A DNA stretch of 64,000 bases, from NCBI GenBank assembly GCA_003298465.1, contig QNGA01000016.1, forward strand, positions 9,858 through 73,857, given 5' to 3'. Positions 9,795 to 19,134 of the stretch are shown here, piece after piece. The translations under genes were made by a program, and so were the position numbers. How positions within the stretch are numbered: position 1 is the stretch's first letter; each line of letters starts with the position of its first letter. Below the pieces are notes generated by a model, which saw only the letters and a program-made list of their open reading frames with translations, was not told the DNA's origin and did not search any database. The stretch is from a halophilic archaeon (GTDB lineage: Archaea; Halobacteriota; Halobacteria; Halobacteriales; Haladaptataceae).

Positions 9795-9873
9795 AAATCT
9801 TTCATGGTGCGCAATCCACCAGCAACGAGTCGTATTTTATCGGCGACAGCGTTTTTCTTACTGCGAAAGATTT
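9795..9873. promoter_or_regulatory. Inverted repeat in divergent promoter region (candidate operator)
   Basis: AAATCTTTC at 9795-9803 and its exact reverse complement GAAAGATTT at 9865-9873, with 61 bases between. One arm lies by the TTTTAA box of the regulator gene; the other is just above the ACTTTAAG box (9884-9891) of the exporter transcript. This layout suits a dimeric regulator that controls both promoters. Confidence 0.45.
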
Positions 9874-9916
9874 ACTGAACGGAACTTTAAGGCCGACCGC
9901 CCTATGTGGAACTAAG

Positions 9917-9982
9917 ATGATCCGAGCTACCGATACGACGGCCCGACCCGGCTGTCTCGAAACCGTCGAGGTGATTCCGTAA
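9917..9982 (+). CDS. Possible 21-codon leader ORF upstream of DMT exporter
   Basis: An ATG at 9917 opens a 21-residue frame beginning MIRATDTT and ending in TAA at 9980-9982; the exporter ATG follows after a single base. The TATA-like ACTTTAAG at 9884-9891 predicts transcription starting at about 9915-9917, so in a leaderless system this ATG, not that of the exporter, would be the first start codon. It may be a translated leader coupled to the exporter, or chance. It is too short to judge by codon use. Confidence 0.3.
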   Translation: MIRATDTTARPGCLETVEVIP

Positions 9983-9983
9983 G

Positions 9984-10961
9984 ATGATCGGGCGTCGCAC
10001 GCTCGCGTTCTTCGCGGCGACGAGTATCCTCTTCGGTGGGACGTTCGTCGCGACGAAGGCCGGTCTCGACTACCTCCCGCCGCTCCTGTTCGTCGCACTA
10101 CGGTACGACATCGCGACGGTTGCAGTCGCGCTCTACGCGGTTTACGCCATCCCGCGGAAGCAACTCGTACCGCGGACCGCTGGCGACGTCGCGAGTATCC
10201 TCGCAACCGGTGTCTTCGCCATCGGCCTGACGAACGCCCTGCTGTTCGTCGGCCAGCAGTACGCGACCAGCGCAGTGGGGGCGATCATGTTCAGCCTCAA
10301 CCCGATTCTGACGCCGGTGTTCGCCGCGATCCTCCTCGCGGACGAACGGCTCTCGACGCGGGAGGCGGCCGGGATGGTGCTCGCTCTCGCCGGCGTCGTG
10401 CTCGTCGTGAATCCCGACCCGGGAAACCTGACCGGCGGCCTCGTCGGCAAGTCGATCCTGTTCGCCGGGGCGGTGAGCGGCGCGCTCGGGAGCGTCCTCA
10501 TTCGGCGAGCCGACAGCACCGTCTCGAGCACCGTCCGGACCGCCTGGGCGCTCCCCATCGCTGCCGCCCTCACGCACGGTCTGAGTTGGTGGCGCGGCGA
10601 GTCGGCCGCGTCGGTCGTCTGGACGTCGGAAGCCCTGTTCGCCCTCGCGTACGTCGGACTCTTCGCCGGCGCGATCGCGTACGTCGCCTACTTCGGTCTC
10701 ATCGACGAAGCGGGCGCGATCCGCGCCAACCTCGCCTTCTACGTCGTTCCGGTCGTCGCCAGTCTCGGTGGCTGGGCGCTCCTCGGAGAGGTGATTTCGG
10801 GACTCACCGTCGCGGGCTTCCTGACGATCCTCCTCGGGTTCGTCGTGCTCGGGAGCGACTCCATCGACGTCCGCGACGTCCTCCCTACATTCACGGCCGA
10901 GGGTGGGGACGACGCCGCGGCGTCGATGTCGGAGCGCTCGAGAACGCCCGAACAGTCCTGA
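9984..10961 (+). CDS. EamA/DMT-superfamily metabolite exporter
   Basis: 325 residues with ten hydrophobic segments arranged as two EamA repeats: residues about 6-135 (ATSILFGGTFVATKAGLDYLP, SAVGAIMFSLNPILTPVFAA) and about 148-285 (ALFALAYVGLFAGAIAYVAY, LAFYVVPVVASLGGWALLGE). The family exports amino acids and other small metabolites across the membrane. The C-terminal 35 residues are polar. It is divergent from the winged-helix regulator at 8950-9750, which probably controls it. Confidence 0.9.
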   Translation: MIGRRTLAFFAATSILFGGTFVATKAGLDYLPPLLFVALRYDIATVAVALYAVYAIPRKQLVPRTAGDVASILATGVFAIGLTNALLFVGQQYATSAVGAIMFSLNPILTPVFAAILLADERLSTREAAGMVLALAGVVLVVNPDPGNLTGGLVGKSILFAGAVSGALGSVLIRRADSTVSSTVRTAWALPIAAALTHGLSWWRGESAASVVWTSEALFALAYVGLFAGAIAYVAYFGLIDEAGAIRANLAFYVVPVVASLGGWALLGEVISGLTVAGFLTILLGFVVLGSDSIDVRDVLPTFTAEGGDDAAASMSERSRTPEQS

Positions 10962-11267
10962 GACCGTCCATCTCCTCTGTCGCTGGCACTCCGCACGAGT
11001 CACGCTCACGCCAAGTGGTCGCGTTCCGTGCGAGCGGAGGAGACTCGGGTCGGCGGTCGTTCGGACCGATGAACGTTCGGTCGGTTCCGTCCGCGTTCGA
11101 CGCGCCGTCGTTCGACCCACCGGTGCGTCGAAGCCGGTCGCGATACTCGTCCGACGGGAGGACCGTGCAATCCAGAATCGCTGGTAGGAGCGCCAGCGAG
11201 CCTGCCGTCGCCACCGGGATGGCGCGAGAATCGCATCTCCGTTCGTGCGTGAGCGAGTCGGTGGTCG
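10962..11267. other. Intergenic gap, 306 bp
   Basis: Between convergent genes. No coding-like frame, hairpin or repeat stands out. Confidence 0.5.
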
Positions 11268-11546
11268 CTACGTATTTCGCAGTGCAGTTGCGATAGCTTC
11301 CAGTTCTGCCTTCCTGAAGGGTCGTGCAGTACGTTCAGGAGTGTCGTCGTCTAACTCTCCGACTTTCCAGAGGATGCCCGCCCGCATCTGTGGCTTGGAC
11401 GGCAGACTGTTCGTGTCGATATCGTAGCTCACGGCGGTACAGATGGCAGCGAGGGCTTCTTTCGTGAAGGCCGTCGATTCGACGCGTTCGTGTCTGCCCA
11501 CCGCCTGCCGAATTTCGTTTCGAAGTTCGTCGACAGTTCGTGTCAT
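11268..11546 (-). CDS. Conserved-looking haloarchaeal hypothetical protein, 92 aa
   Basis: 92 residues, soluble and helical (VDELRNEIRQAVGRHERVES, FTKEALAAICTAV, FRKAELEAIATALRNT). The two helix-rich halves (FTKEALAAICTAV and FRKAELEAIATAL) look like an internal duplication. Balanced composition and no rare-codon clusters suggest a real gene. I do not recognise a function; it stands alone. Confidence 0.65.
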   Translation of the reverse strand: MTRTVDELRNEIRQAVGRHERVESTAFTKEALAAICTAVSYDIDTNSLPSKPQMRAGILWKVGELDDDTPERTARPFRKAELEAIATALRNT

Positions 11547-12090
11547 AGCGGTAGTGCGATAGGACTCGTTGTGTATATTCTGATTCGGTCGCTCTCACCC
11601 CCGGAAGGCCGGCCGAAACGGCGCTACTGGAGACGAATCCGCCAGCTTCGCGCCTCAGCTCGTCGAAGATTGTCCACACGACGTCTCGCCAGAACCGGGA
11701 GTGGCTCTCCTCGGGAAACGCCGATATTCATCCGGAGAACGTCGGAGGTACGTCGTTCGCTCTCGCGTCCGCCTCGCGGCGTCGTCGGGAGTTCGTTCGG
11801 TACAAGGAACGGGCACACGTAACAGCGGAGACGGGTCAGTCGGGGGAGGCGGTGCGTCGTCCGACGACGACCGCAAAACGAGACGGAGAGAACGAAAAAT
11901 CGCTGGCCGATGCGAACGGACGACAGGATGAAGCGTCTGGCCGGAGTATTCCGACCAAGGGGGACGCGCGGGTGAAGTCAGCGGGTAAAATCGATACGTC
12001 GTACCCGTATCGATTTCGAGCGAACTCACCGACGGTGGTTTCGGTACTACCTCGCGAGCGCTGGAACCTGATACGTCACGACCAATTACA
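11547..12090. other. Intergenic gap, 544 bp
   Basis: Between divergent genes. Open frames here are Arg/Ser-rich and overlap on both strands, as expected of non-coding high-GC DNA. No clear repeat; promoter elements of both flanking genes must lie within it. Confidence 0.5.
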
Positions 12091-12702
12091 ATGAGTAGAG
12101 AAAACCAGAAGCAAACGTTGGAAGCTCGAACCATCGACGGAGTCGATACGCTGGTCAACACGGACGCGGGAGAGATTTTTATCGACCTTCCGGCCTCGAA
12201 TCCTCGCTACATTCGCGTTCAGGAGGGCGACCGTATACAGGAAGGCGACGTCAGCACGAAGACGACGGCCGAAATGGCTGCGTCGGGGCTCACGAACTGG
12301 CGCATCGAGTCCATCACGCCCGAGACCGTAACGGGGACGGATATCGACAGTGGTGAAACGCGGGAGTGGGATCGAGAACGACTGATCCAACGTCTCTGTG
12401 GCGGCGAGTTCAGCGCAGAGCTGACGACGTTCGATAGGGTAAGCGTAACTGAAATCGAAGAGTGGCGCGGAAGACGCTCCGTCGGAGACACCGAGGAAGT
12501 GAAACCGTACGTGATCGCAATCGCGTACGGAAACAACGGCGAGAAGTTCACCCAACTTTACGCTGCGACCGAGACTGGTAACTGGGATTCGATAGAAATG
12601 GTACAACAGGACTCCCACATCCAGAACTTCAGCGACGAGTTGCGGGAACGCTTCGACGATGCCGTGCAAAAGACTCTCGAAGTCGAACAGCAGTATCACT
12701 GA
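12091..12702 (+). CDS. Hypothetical acidic protein, 203 aa
   Basis: 203 residues, acidic and without signal peptide or membrane segment. The composition (many E, D, T, few C) is typical of a soluble haloarchaeal protein, and the start follows directly on an A/T-containing stretch (CCAATTACAATG). Residues about 1-60 (IDGVDTLVNTDAGEIFIDLP, YIRVQEGDRIQEGD) suggest a beta-rich N-terminal part and the C-terminal 40 residues a helix. No family recognised and no informative neighbours. Confidence 0.6.
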   Translation: MSRENQKQTLEARTIDGVDTLVNTDAGEIFIDLPASNPRYIRVQEGDRIQEGDVSTKTTAEMAASGLTNWRIESITPETVTGTDIDSGETREWDRERLIQRLCGGEFSAELTTFDRVSVTEIEEWRGRRSVGDTEEVKPYVIAIAYGNNGEKFTQLYAATETGNWDSIEMVQQDSHIQNFSDELRERFDDAVQKTLEVEQQYH

Positions 12703-12947
12703 ACGACAGCGTCCCTACTCGCAGCCTGTGCCGTTCGAGCGGCGGAGATCCGGAACTTTCCGCTTCCGGTTACACCGTCGAAACCAGCAGTAGTAGACGA
12801 GTCCCTGCTGGAGACGGAAAGCCCGTTCAACCAGTGGCCTCGTTGGGACTCCCCCGGTCCTGCTTACGCCGGAGAGTTCCCGTCGCTGTGAGTGACCGGA
12901 CGACTCGTCGTAACGAATGGGGAGGACTCGGTCACGGTCCTGGCTCG

Positions 12948-13436
12948 TCAGTGACCGAGAGGAAGTGCTGATCGTTCGACGCCCGTGAGGAATGCGTATG
13001 CTTGCTTTGGGGACTGGTGTTCGGCCTGAAGAGTGTCGATCTCACAGTCGGCGTAGAAGTCGAGGAGCGTCGACTCAGAGGGGAACCGGAGGAGACACCG
13101 CCAGAAGGTCCGATCGGCTCGACCCAACAGGACGACGGCATCGTGGGCGTGGACTGTCTGCACGAATCGAGCGAGATCGCCAGTCACGCGAGCGCCCCAG
13201 CGGACGCTGTACTGGACACGGTCATCACGGACGGTTCGTTGGGAGACGGCTTCGACTTCGGGGTCGGTTTCGAGGCGCTCTGCGAGCGCCTCGCGCTCGG
13301 GCCCGTACACCCAAAATCTCGGGAGGATGCCCGTCTCGGTCTCGCCGAGCGTCGCGAATTCGAGATAGGTTGCTGGGCCGAGTGAGAGTGGGCGAGCAAG
13401 GTCGAGTTCCTGCATCGGTAGTTGGACCCGGTACAT
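12948..13436 (-). CDS. Truncated bacterio-opsin-activator-type sensor domain without HTH
   Basis: 162 residues from the ATG at 13434-13436. The sequence (ELDLARPLSLGPATYLEFAT, VSQRTVRDDRVQYSVRWGA, FWRCLLRFPSESTLLDFYAD) matches the GAF/HTH_10-associated domain that precedes the C-terminal HTH_10 helix-turn-helix in the BAT regulator family. Here the frame ends in SPKQAYAFLTGVERSALPLGH and no HTH_10 sequence follows in any frame of the next 240 bases. It is therefore a stand-alone sensor fragment or a gene that lost its DNA-binding end. Confidence 0.5.
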   Translation of the reverse strand: MYRVQLPMQELDLARPLSLGPATYLEFATLGETETGILPRFWVYGPEREALAERLETDPEVEAVSQRTVRDDRVQYSVRWGARVTGDLARFVQTVHAHDAVVLLGRADRTFWRCLLRFPSESTLLDFYADCEIDTLQAEHQSPKQAYAFLTGVERSALPLGH

Positions 13437-14202
13437 ACTGTCCCCCTCGTAAGCTGGAAAGCGAGTAACACGGACAAGTACTGTGGTTGCACTGTCATCC
13501 CGAAGACTCCCGTCGCTCGACGCATCGCCAGCAGTGACCGAGCTGGTTCGAACGACCCGACCGACTGAGCGATTCGAAACCCGTGTGAAGGTGTCAGCAC
13601 GACTGGATTCGGTCTGGTCGTCGTCATCCGGTAGCAGCGGACAGCGAGGTTGTACTGACTCTCGGGTCCAACGCTCCGTACCGTCTCTCGTCCTCCATAA
13701 CCGTCGCACGTGAGTACGGAAGTGCGTACGACGCGGTCGAGGACCTCCGCGAACAGGGGGCTCTCGCGCACCGGGGAGGACAGCGCCGACTCGACGTGCT
13801 GTTACTCCTTCTTCACCTACTCGAATTTTGGTGTTAATGCGGCGTCTCTGAAGAGTCAGGGCGAGTAGAGAAAGCGAACGCTCCGCTAACGGGCCGAGTA
13901 ACGGTTCCGTGTGGTTCCGGGGCCACAGATTGACGGGGCCGATCGTAGCCCCGATACGGTGGGGATCAGTGGAGATGGTGGCGACCCAGCGCGAGACACC
14001 GAGCCATCTCTATCGTTAGTACAACGTTCTAATCGAAGGACGCTCGGTCGACCTTGCTCGTTCCGAACCGTGGATTTTCGAGGGAGAACCGACACTCGCT
14101 GGCGGACACGTATTAGCCGTAGTACTGAACAGCATCGGAGCTACGCAACAGATATCCAAAATTAGCTAACAGTTTTAGGGTTGCTGTCCCAAACTGCCTG
14201 CG
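13437..14202. other. Intergenic gap, 766 bp, with a possible coding relic at about 13660-13836
   Basis: On the + strand a frame ending in TAA at 13834-13836 reads AREYGSAYDAVEDLREQGAL before a leucine-rich tail; this stretch looks protein-like but lacks a start codon and a recognisable family. The rest (13840-14202) shows no coding-like frame; its last 30 bases hold the A/T-rich promoter of the membrane gene at 14203. Confidence 0.35.
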
Positions 14203-14790
14203 ATGGCGTTTAGTGAACTCGTTAACAGCGAACGGGTGAATGCCGTCGTGGGATGGGCAATGATAGCGATAGTTGCGCTGGGGGCAGCCGAAAGTCTTCT
14301 CACGACGGCCACACTCTGGGGCGGACTCTCACTGTTTATCGTCGCTGTGGCTTCGTTACCAGCACTGACAACCCGTAATTGGAAGGAGATGGTGTCGTGG
14401 CCAGTCTTGTCCGTGGCTGCCGTGGCCGTGGTTGCCAGGGCAATCGACGTCTTCTCCGAAATCGCGGGATACGTTGCCATCGCGTCGCTCGCACTCGTTA
14501 TCGTCGTCGAAGTCGACGTGTTTACGCCCGTCGAACTGAGCAACCGGTTCGCCGTCGTTTTTGCGGTTCTAACGACCATGGCAATAGAAGCGCTCTGGAT
14601 CGTTGCCCAGTTTTTCTCTGATACGTGGCTCGGGACTCGGTTCCTGCGTTCGCAAACCGAACTCCAAGAGGACATTGTCATCGTCACCGTCGTTGGATTC
14701 GCCGTCGGTGGGGTCTTCTACTGGTACTTTACGCGATTCGAGCCTGTCGGAGCCGTCGACCGACCGGCGAATCACGCGAGGACACGATGA
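14203..14790 (+). CDS. Integral membrane protein, about 6 TM
   Basis: 195 residues, mostly hydrophobic, with about six membrane segments and a polar C-terminal tail. No family is recognised beyond a resemblance in style to its downstream partner. Its stop codon overlaps the start of the next gene (ATGA at 14787-14790), so the two are translationally coupled and probably form one membrane complex or pathway. Confidence 0.75.
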   Translation: MAFSELVNSERVNAVVGWAMIAIVALGAAESLLTTATLWGGLSLFIVAVASLPALTTRNWKEMVSWPVLSVAAVAVVARAIDVFSEIAGYVAIASLALVIVVEVDVFTPVELSNRFAVVFAVLTTMAIEALWIVAQFFSDTWLGTRFLRSQTELQEDIVIVTVVGFAVGGVFYWYFTRFEPVGAVDRPANHARTR

Positions 14791-15392
14791 CTCTAGGCGA
14801 CACGTTGGGATTGTCGGATTCCCAAGAATGGTTTCTTGTACGCGCCCTGCAGGTAGCGCTAGGAGGGATACTCGTTTTCGGCTTAGTGACGGGACAACTG
14901 TCGATGGCCGTATCGTCAGGTGTTGCACTCATTGTGACGCTCTTGCCGGCTTTGCTTCGCCGGGAGTACGGATACACGATGGACGCCGGACTGGTCCTTT
15001 GGATCACCGTTGCGATGATCCTTCACACGGCCGGCACGCTGAGATTCTATGCACGATACCAGTGGTACGACGAGGTGACGCACACGGTTTCGGCGACGAT
15101 TATCGCTGGAGTCGGTTACGCCTCTTTCCGCGCCCTAGAAATTCATTCCGATGACATCGATGTCACGTCAGAGTTTCGGGCAGTGTTCATCGTCGTGTTC
15201 GTCCTCGCCGCAGGTATTTTCTGGGAGGTCCTAGAGTTCGCCGCTGGTGAACTGGTTCCCGTCTACGGAATCGACGACATAGTCACCGACCTGATATTCA
15301 ACGCAGTCGGTGCGCTACTCGTGGCGATCTGGGGGACCGGCTACGTGAGTGGTCTCGTGGGGTTCTTCAGAAAACAGCTGCGGTCAACGTGA
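14787..15392 (+). CDS. YjdF/DUF2238-like integral membrane protein
   Basis: 201 residues from the ATG at 14787, inside the stop of the preceding gene. About six membrane segments. The motifs YDEVTHTVSATIIAG (about residues 93-107), FWEVLEFAAGEL and DIVTDLIFNAVGALL give the H/E/D pattern of the YjdF (DUF2238) membrane family, whose role is not known. The frame is open further upstream, but the ATGA overlap makes this start the natural one. Confidence 0.75.
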   Translation: MTLGDTLGLSDSQEWFLVRALQVALGGILVFGLVTGQLSMAVSSGVALIVTLLPALLRREYGYTMDAGLVLWITVAMILHTAGTLRFYARYQWYDEVTHTVSATIIAGVGYASFRALEIHSDDIDVTSEFRAVFIVVFVLAAGIFWEVLEFAAGELVPVYGIDDIVTDLIFNAVGALLVAIWGTGYVSGLVGFFRKQLRST

Positions 15393-15608
15393 CTCGAGGG
15401 GCGTTCACTTCCGGATTCCGCTTCTATCGCGGTGCAAATAGTACGTACAATCGTTTTTGATATCGTCCTCGCAGTTCCACGGTAGTCCGATTCCGCTCGA
15501 ACGTGACGATGCGTACGGGGTCGTCGCATTAGTAGGTCTCGCTGGTCTTGGTCATCATCTACTTCCGAGGGGGAATCGTAGAGCAAGGGGGTTTCCGGAA
15601 GAGATTCG

Positions 15609-18092
15609 ATGACTACCGAGAGTTCAGCGACTGGCGCGGACGAATCGAGCAGCACTCGTCGTACGTTCGTACGCGCAGTTACCCTGACGGCTGTCGGAGC
15701 GGACGCAGTACTGAATCAGCCGTTGACCTTCGACGAGGAGAATCAGCTTCGACCTCCGGACGGCGGTCGGCCCGAACCGGTCGCCGACGTGCCGGAGAAC
15801 GTCACCCGACCGTGGATCGGCAACCAGTTCTGGAGCAATCGGTTGCAGGATTGGCGACTCCACGACGGCCGCATCGAATGTCGGCGAGGCGATTCGGAGC
15901 TTCCGGTTCGCACCGTCGGCGTTCTCACGCGCGAGGTCGTTCGCGAGAATGCGCCGGGCCACATCAGCGTCACAGCCGGAATCGTCAATACCGATCAGAG
16001 CACTAACGGTACGTCGCAGGAGGGGTTCTGCGGGCTCCTGCTCGGTGTCAATCAGTCGCTCGACTACCGCGCCGCGGCACTGGCACAACAGTGTTCGGGG
16101 ACCGGCGGTGGCTTCCTGTGCACGTTCGGACGCGACGGCATCGCTCACTTCCGCGAACACACGAGCACGAATTCTCCCCTTGGCTTCGCCGAACTGTCAT
16201 CCGAACGACGCACGCCGAGCGAGGCGTCAGCGGGGTTCGCTCCCGGTCGACGAGTTCGTCTCGACGTCGACATCGTTCCCGTAGCTGAGGACCGGTTCGA
16301 CGTCCGACTCGTCGCGCGCGACGACGAAAACGGGGACGTGCTCTCGGAAGCCGTTCGCCGCAACGTTCCCGAATCGGACCTGCTCGGGAGTATCGCGCTC
16401 GTTTCCTCGCCGGGCCACGCCGGGACGCGCTGGTGGTTTCGCGACCTCCGAATGGGAGGCGAGAAAATCGGCCGGTTTCCCGATCGGACGTTCGGACCGA
16501 TCGCCGGGGCGCTCTACTCGCTGAACGGGTCAGTGCTCAAGCTTTCCGCCCAGTTCATGCCACTCGGTGCAAGCCAGCCGCAAACGGCGGAACTTCAGTA
16601 CCGTCACGTCGATACCGACCACACGTGGACGACTGCCGGGACCGCAGACATAGGGGCTGGATACACGGCGCTGTTTCGCGTCGAGGACTGGGACTCCGCG
16701 CGGAACTGGGAGTATCGCGTCGTCTATCGGGACCGAAGCGGGGACCGGACGACGTACGCAGGACGGATACGGGCGGACCCGGAAACGCGCGGCGGCGACT
16801 GTTCGATCGGGCTGTTGGGCTGTGTCGTGCCAACCGTTCGAGGCTTCCAACGCGGTCGAAAACGGCGTGCCGCCAGCAGCGACGTCGAACAGATCACTCA
16901 GAAGCAGGCCAGCAAATTCGGCCGTTACACGCCCGACAACTTCTACTTTCCGCACGCGGAACTGGTGCGGAACGTTCGAAGGCAAGACCCCGACCTCCTC
17001 GTCTTCTCCGGGGACCAGTACTACCAGAACAATCCGATGACCGGATTGGACGATACGGATCCGACGCTGGACTACCTGTACAAGTGGTATCTCTGGATGT
17101 GGGCGTTTCGAGGATTGACACGTAACAGGCCGACAGTGGTGCTCACCGACGACCACGACGTGTACCAGTCGAACCTCTGGGGTGCGAAGGGCAAGAGCGT
17201 CCCCTTCAACCGCTATCGCCGCGGCGGATACGCCGGTACCAGCGAGTTCATCAACCTCGTCATCCGAACGCAGTGCTGTCACAACCCCGACCCGTACGAT
17301 CCGACGCCGGTTCGAAGGGGAATTTCGGTCTACTACGGCGCGTTTCGATACGGTGGCGTCGACTTCGCGATCGTAGAAAGCCGCAAGTTCAAATCACCGC
17401 CAAAGAAATCCGGCGCCCGGCAGTTGCTCGGGAGACGACAGCGACGATTCCTGCACGAGTGGGGAACCCGTCTCGCCAGTAGTCCAGCGCGAGTGTGTCT
17501 CACGCAGGCGCCGTTTGCATGCATAGAGACGACGCCGGACGGACGGCCGAACAAGGATCTCGACTCCAATGGCTTTCCGAAAGGGGGTCGTGACGCTGCC
17601 CTCAAGCTCTTGCGGGACGCCGGTGCGCTCGTACTGTCGGGAGACCGTCACCTCTCCACGTTAGTTCGTCACGGTATCGACACCCACACGGACGGCGTCG
17701 TCGAGTTCACCGGTCCCGCAGGCGGGACGCTCTTCCAGCGCTGGTTCGAACCAGCCCAACCGCTCCCACAGAGCACCGATAGTCCAAATACGGGACGCTT
17801 CACGGACGCGTTCGGAAACAAGATTCGCGTACTGGCGGCCGCAAATCCAACGATTTCGTACGAGCGGTTCCGAAAGCGAGTCGACGGCCGGACGCGGAGT
17901 ATCGGCGACCGAACGTGGAAGCGGGAGGGATACGGACTCGTCCGTGCCGACCACGACGCCGAACGATTCACCATCGAATGTTGGCCGTGGAACGAGGATC
18001 CGACCGCTCCGAACGCCGAACAGTTCCCCGGATGGCCCGTCCAGCTTTCGTTCGACGACCTCGCCAGTGGGAAGTCAGCTCCTCACCACTGA
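15609..18092 (+). CDS. PhoD-type (alkaline phosphatase D) metallophosphatase, Tat-exported
   Basis: 827 residues, larger than typical PhoD enzymes (about 500-600), owing to an N-terminal beta-rich domain of about 250 residues before the PhoD-like region. The N-terminus carries a Tat signal (R17-R18-T-F followed by a hydrophobic run). The metallophosphatase motifs are visible: VFSGDQYY (about residue 460), LTDDHDVYQSN (about 515) and SGDRHLST (about 680). PhoD enzymes release phosphate from diesters and monoesters outside the cell using Fe/Ca. The gene appears monocistronic, and phosphate-starvation control is possible but not shown by the sequence. Confidence 0.85.
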   Translation: MTTESSATGADESSSTRRTFVRAVTLTAVGADAVLNQPLTFDEENQLRPPDGGRPEPVADVPENVTRPWIGNQFWSNRLQDWRLHDGRIECRRGDSELPVRTVGVLTREVVRENAPGHISVTAGIVNTDQSTNGTSQEGFCGLLLGVNQSLDYRAAALAQQCSGTGGGFLCTFGRDGIAHFREHTSTNSPLGFAELSSERRTPSEASAGFAPGRRVRLDVDIVPVAEDRFDVRLVARDDENGDVLSEAVRRNVPESDLLGSIALVSSPGHAGTRWWFRDLRMGGEKIGRFPDRTFGPIAGALYSLNGSVLKLSAQFMPLGASQPQTAELQYRHVDTDHTWTTAGTADIGAGYTALFRVEDWDSARNWEYRVVYRDRSGDRTTYAGRIRADPETRGGDCSIGLLGCVVPTVRGFQRGRKRRAASSDVEQITQKQASKFGRYTPDNFYFPHAELVRNVRRQDPDLLVFSGDQYYQNNPMTGLDDTDPTLDYLYKWYLWMWAFRGLTRNRPTVVLTDDHDVYQSNLWGAKGKSVPFNRYRRGGYAGTSEFINLVIRTQCCHNPDPYDPTPVRRGISVYYGAFRYGGVDFAIVESRKFKSPPKKSGARQLLGRRQRRFLHEWGTRLASSPARVCLTQAPFACIETTPDGRPNKDLDSNGFPKGGRDAALKLLRDAGALVLSGDRHLSTLVRHGIDTHTDGVVEFTGPAGGTLFQRWFEPAQPLPQSTDSPNTGRFTDAFGNKIRVLAAANPTISYERFRKRVDGRTRSIGDRTWKREGYGLVRADHDAERFTIECWPWNEDPTAPNAEQFPGWPVQLSFDDLASGKSAPHH

Positions 18093-18101
18093 CGCCTGTG
18101 A

Positions 18102-18541
18102 ATTAAAAGTACCCCCGTCATCGAATGGGCGCTGGGTCGGGCAACAGAGCCGAAGAGCACGGATTACACCCAGTTGCTCGGGCGGCAAAGCGAGTATCGT
18201 GTAGCTGCGGTCGATATCGGCGCACGTGACTGGCTCACCGAGAAAACGATAGCCGAACTGAATCTGCCAGCGGAAGGGTGTTCGTACTCGGTATCCACCG
18301 AGATGGCTCGTACATCGGTTCTCCCCGGCCAGAAACAGAGACGAAACCAGGCGACACCCTCGTCCTCTACGGCCAACGAGACCGCCTCGAGGAGCTTTCG
18401 GACCGTCGAACAGGCGATACGATGGCTCGGGGAGATGCTGTCGAAGAAATTCCGCCTAGATCGAGACGAGGGGCCGAGGGGCCGCTTCCGTCTAGCAGAA
18501 AACTGACCAGCAGTAGTTGTCTTGCAGGAAAGAGAGGGTAA
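18102..18541 (+). pseudogene. Frameshifted, N-truncated TrkA-C domain membrane protein
   Basis: In one frame (18102 to about 18277) the sequence reads QLLGRQSEYRVAAVDIGARD then LTEKTIAELNLPAEG; in the next frame (from about 18278) it continues VFVLGIHRDGSYIGSPRPET and GDTLVLYGQRDRLEELSDR. Joined, these form a complete TrkA_C/RCK_C domain. Adding one G to the GGG run at 18276-18278 restores the frame (AEG-VFVLG), so a single-base deletion broke the gene. The membrane part normally preceding this domain is missing, with a stop at 18099-18101. Dead gene, moderately recent by its intact codons. Confidence 0.7.
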
Positions 18542-18594
18542 CCAGCACAGCGTGTAGGTGCTAAAGAACGGGACGCCCGAGGCGCCTGGAGCGT

Positions 18595-18837
18595 CTAGAC
18601 GGACGCTGTAAGGCCACCATCGACGCGGATATTCTGTCCGGTGATGTAGCTCGAGGCATCGGAGAGAAGATATGCGACTGTATCGGCAATCTCAGCGGTT
18701 CGTGCCGGTCGTCCCTGTTCGAAGCCACCGTCACGGTCCTCTTCGGGCCCACCTGGCGCTTGCATCACGCCACCGAGCGTCAAGAACGTTCCAACAACAA
18801 GTTTCCCAGTTGCTTCGTCCGAGTTCGTTTCGCTCAT
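18595..18837 (-). pseudogene. C-terminal remnant of a short-chain dehydrogenase (SDR)
   Basis: 80 codons whose second half ([32 protein letters not shown]) is the unmistakable C-terminal end of a classical SDR. The NAD-binding Rossmann start (TGxxxGIG) and the catalytic S-Y-K region are absent, and no piece of them lies upstream to 19134. The N-terminal 35 residues look like the region normally just before this tail. Probably a gene fragment left by deletion. Confidence 0.65.
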
Positions 18838-19134
18838 CGTCGGCGCCTAAATCGCTGTACCTATTCGAGTACGCTCCGGCTCATCAAGACGACATCTGCT
18901 GAAGGTATCCGCTCTATCTCGCAGGACGATGGCCGCCGTTTGCTTTCTGAACCGAACTGAGGAACATAGGATTGCGCTCTCGGTCAGTACACGGACTGTA
19001 GTGCATATCGTGTTCAAAACTTCGTGCGTTAATCCGTCATCCTCGCGAGTCACACGGGCGCGGGAGGCCATCTCGATCAGGAAACACGATTCGAAGAATC
19101 CACCACTGGTCGTCACCCATTGTCGCAAGAAACG

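Noticed and set aside
8654..9982. A 442-codon + strand open frame
   Set aside because: It runs antisense through the winged-helix regulator and is Ser/Arg-rich; only its last 22 codons, below a promoter, were kept as a possible leader.
10098..11120. A 340-codon minus-strand frame opposite the DMT exporter
   Set aside because: Antisense shadow with highly charged repetitive composition; the + strand gene has a full EamA pattern.
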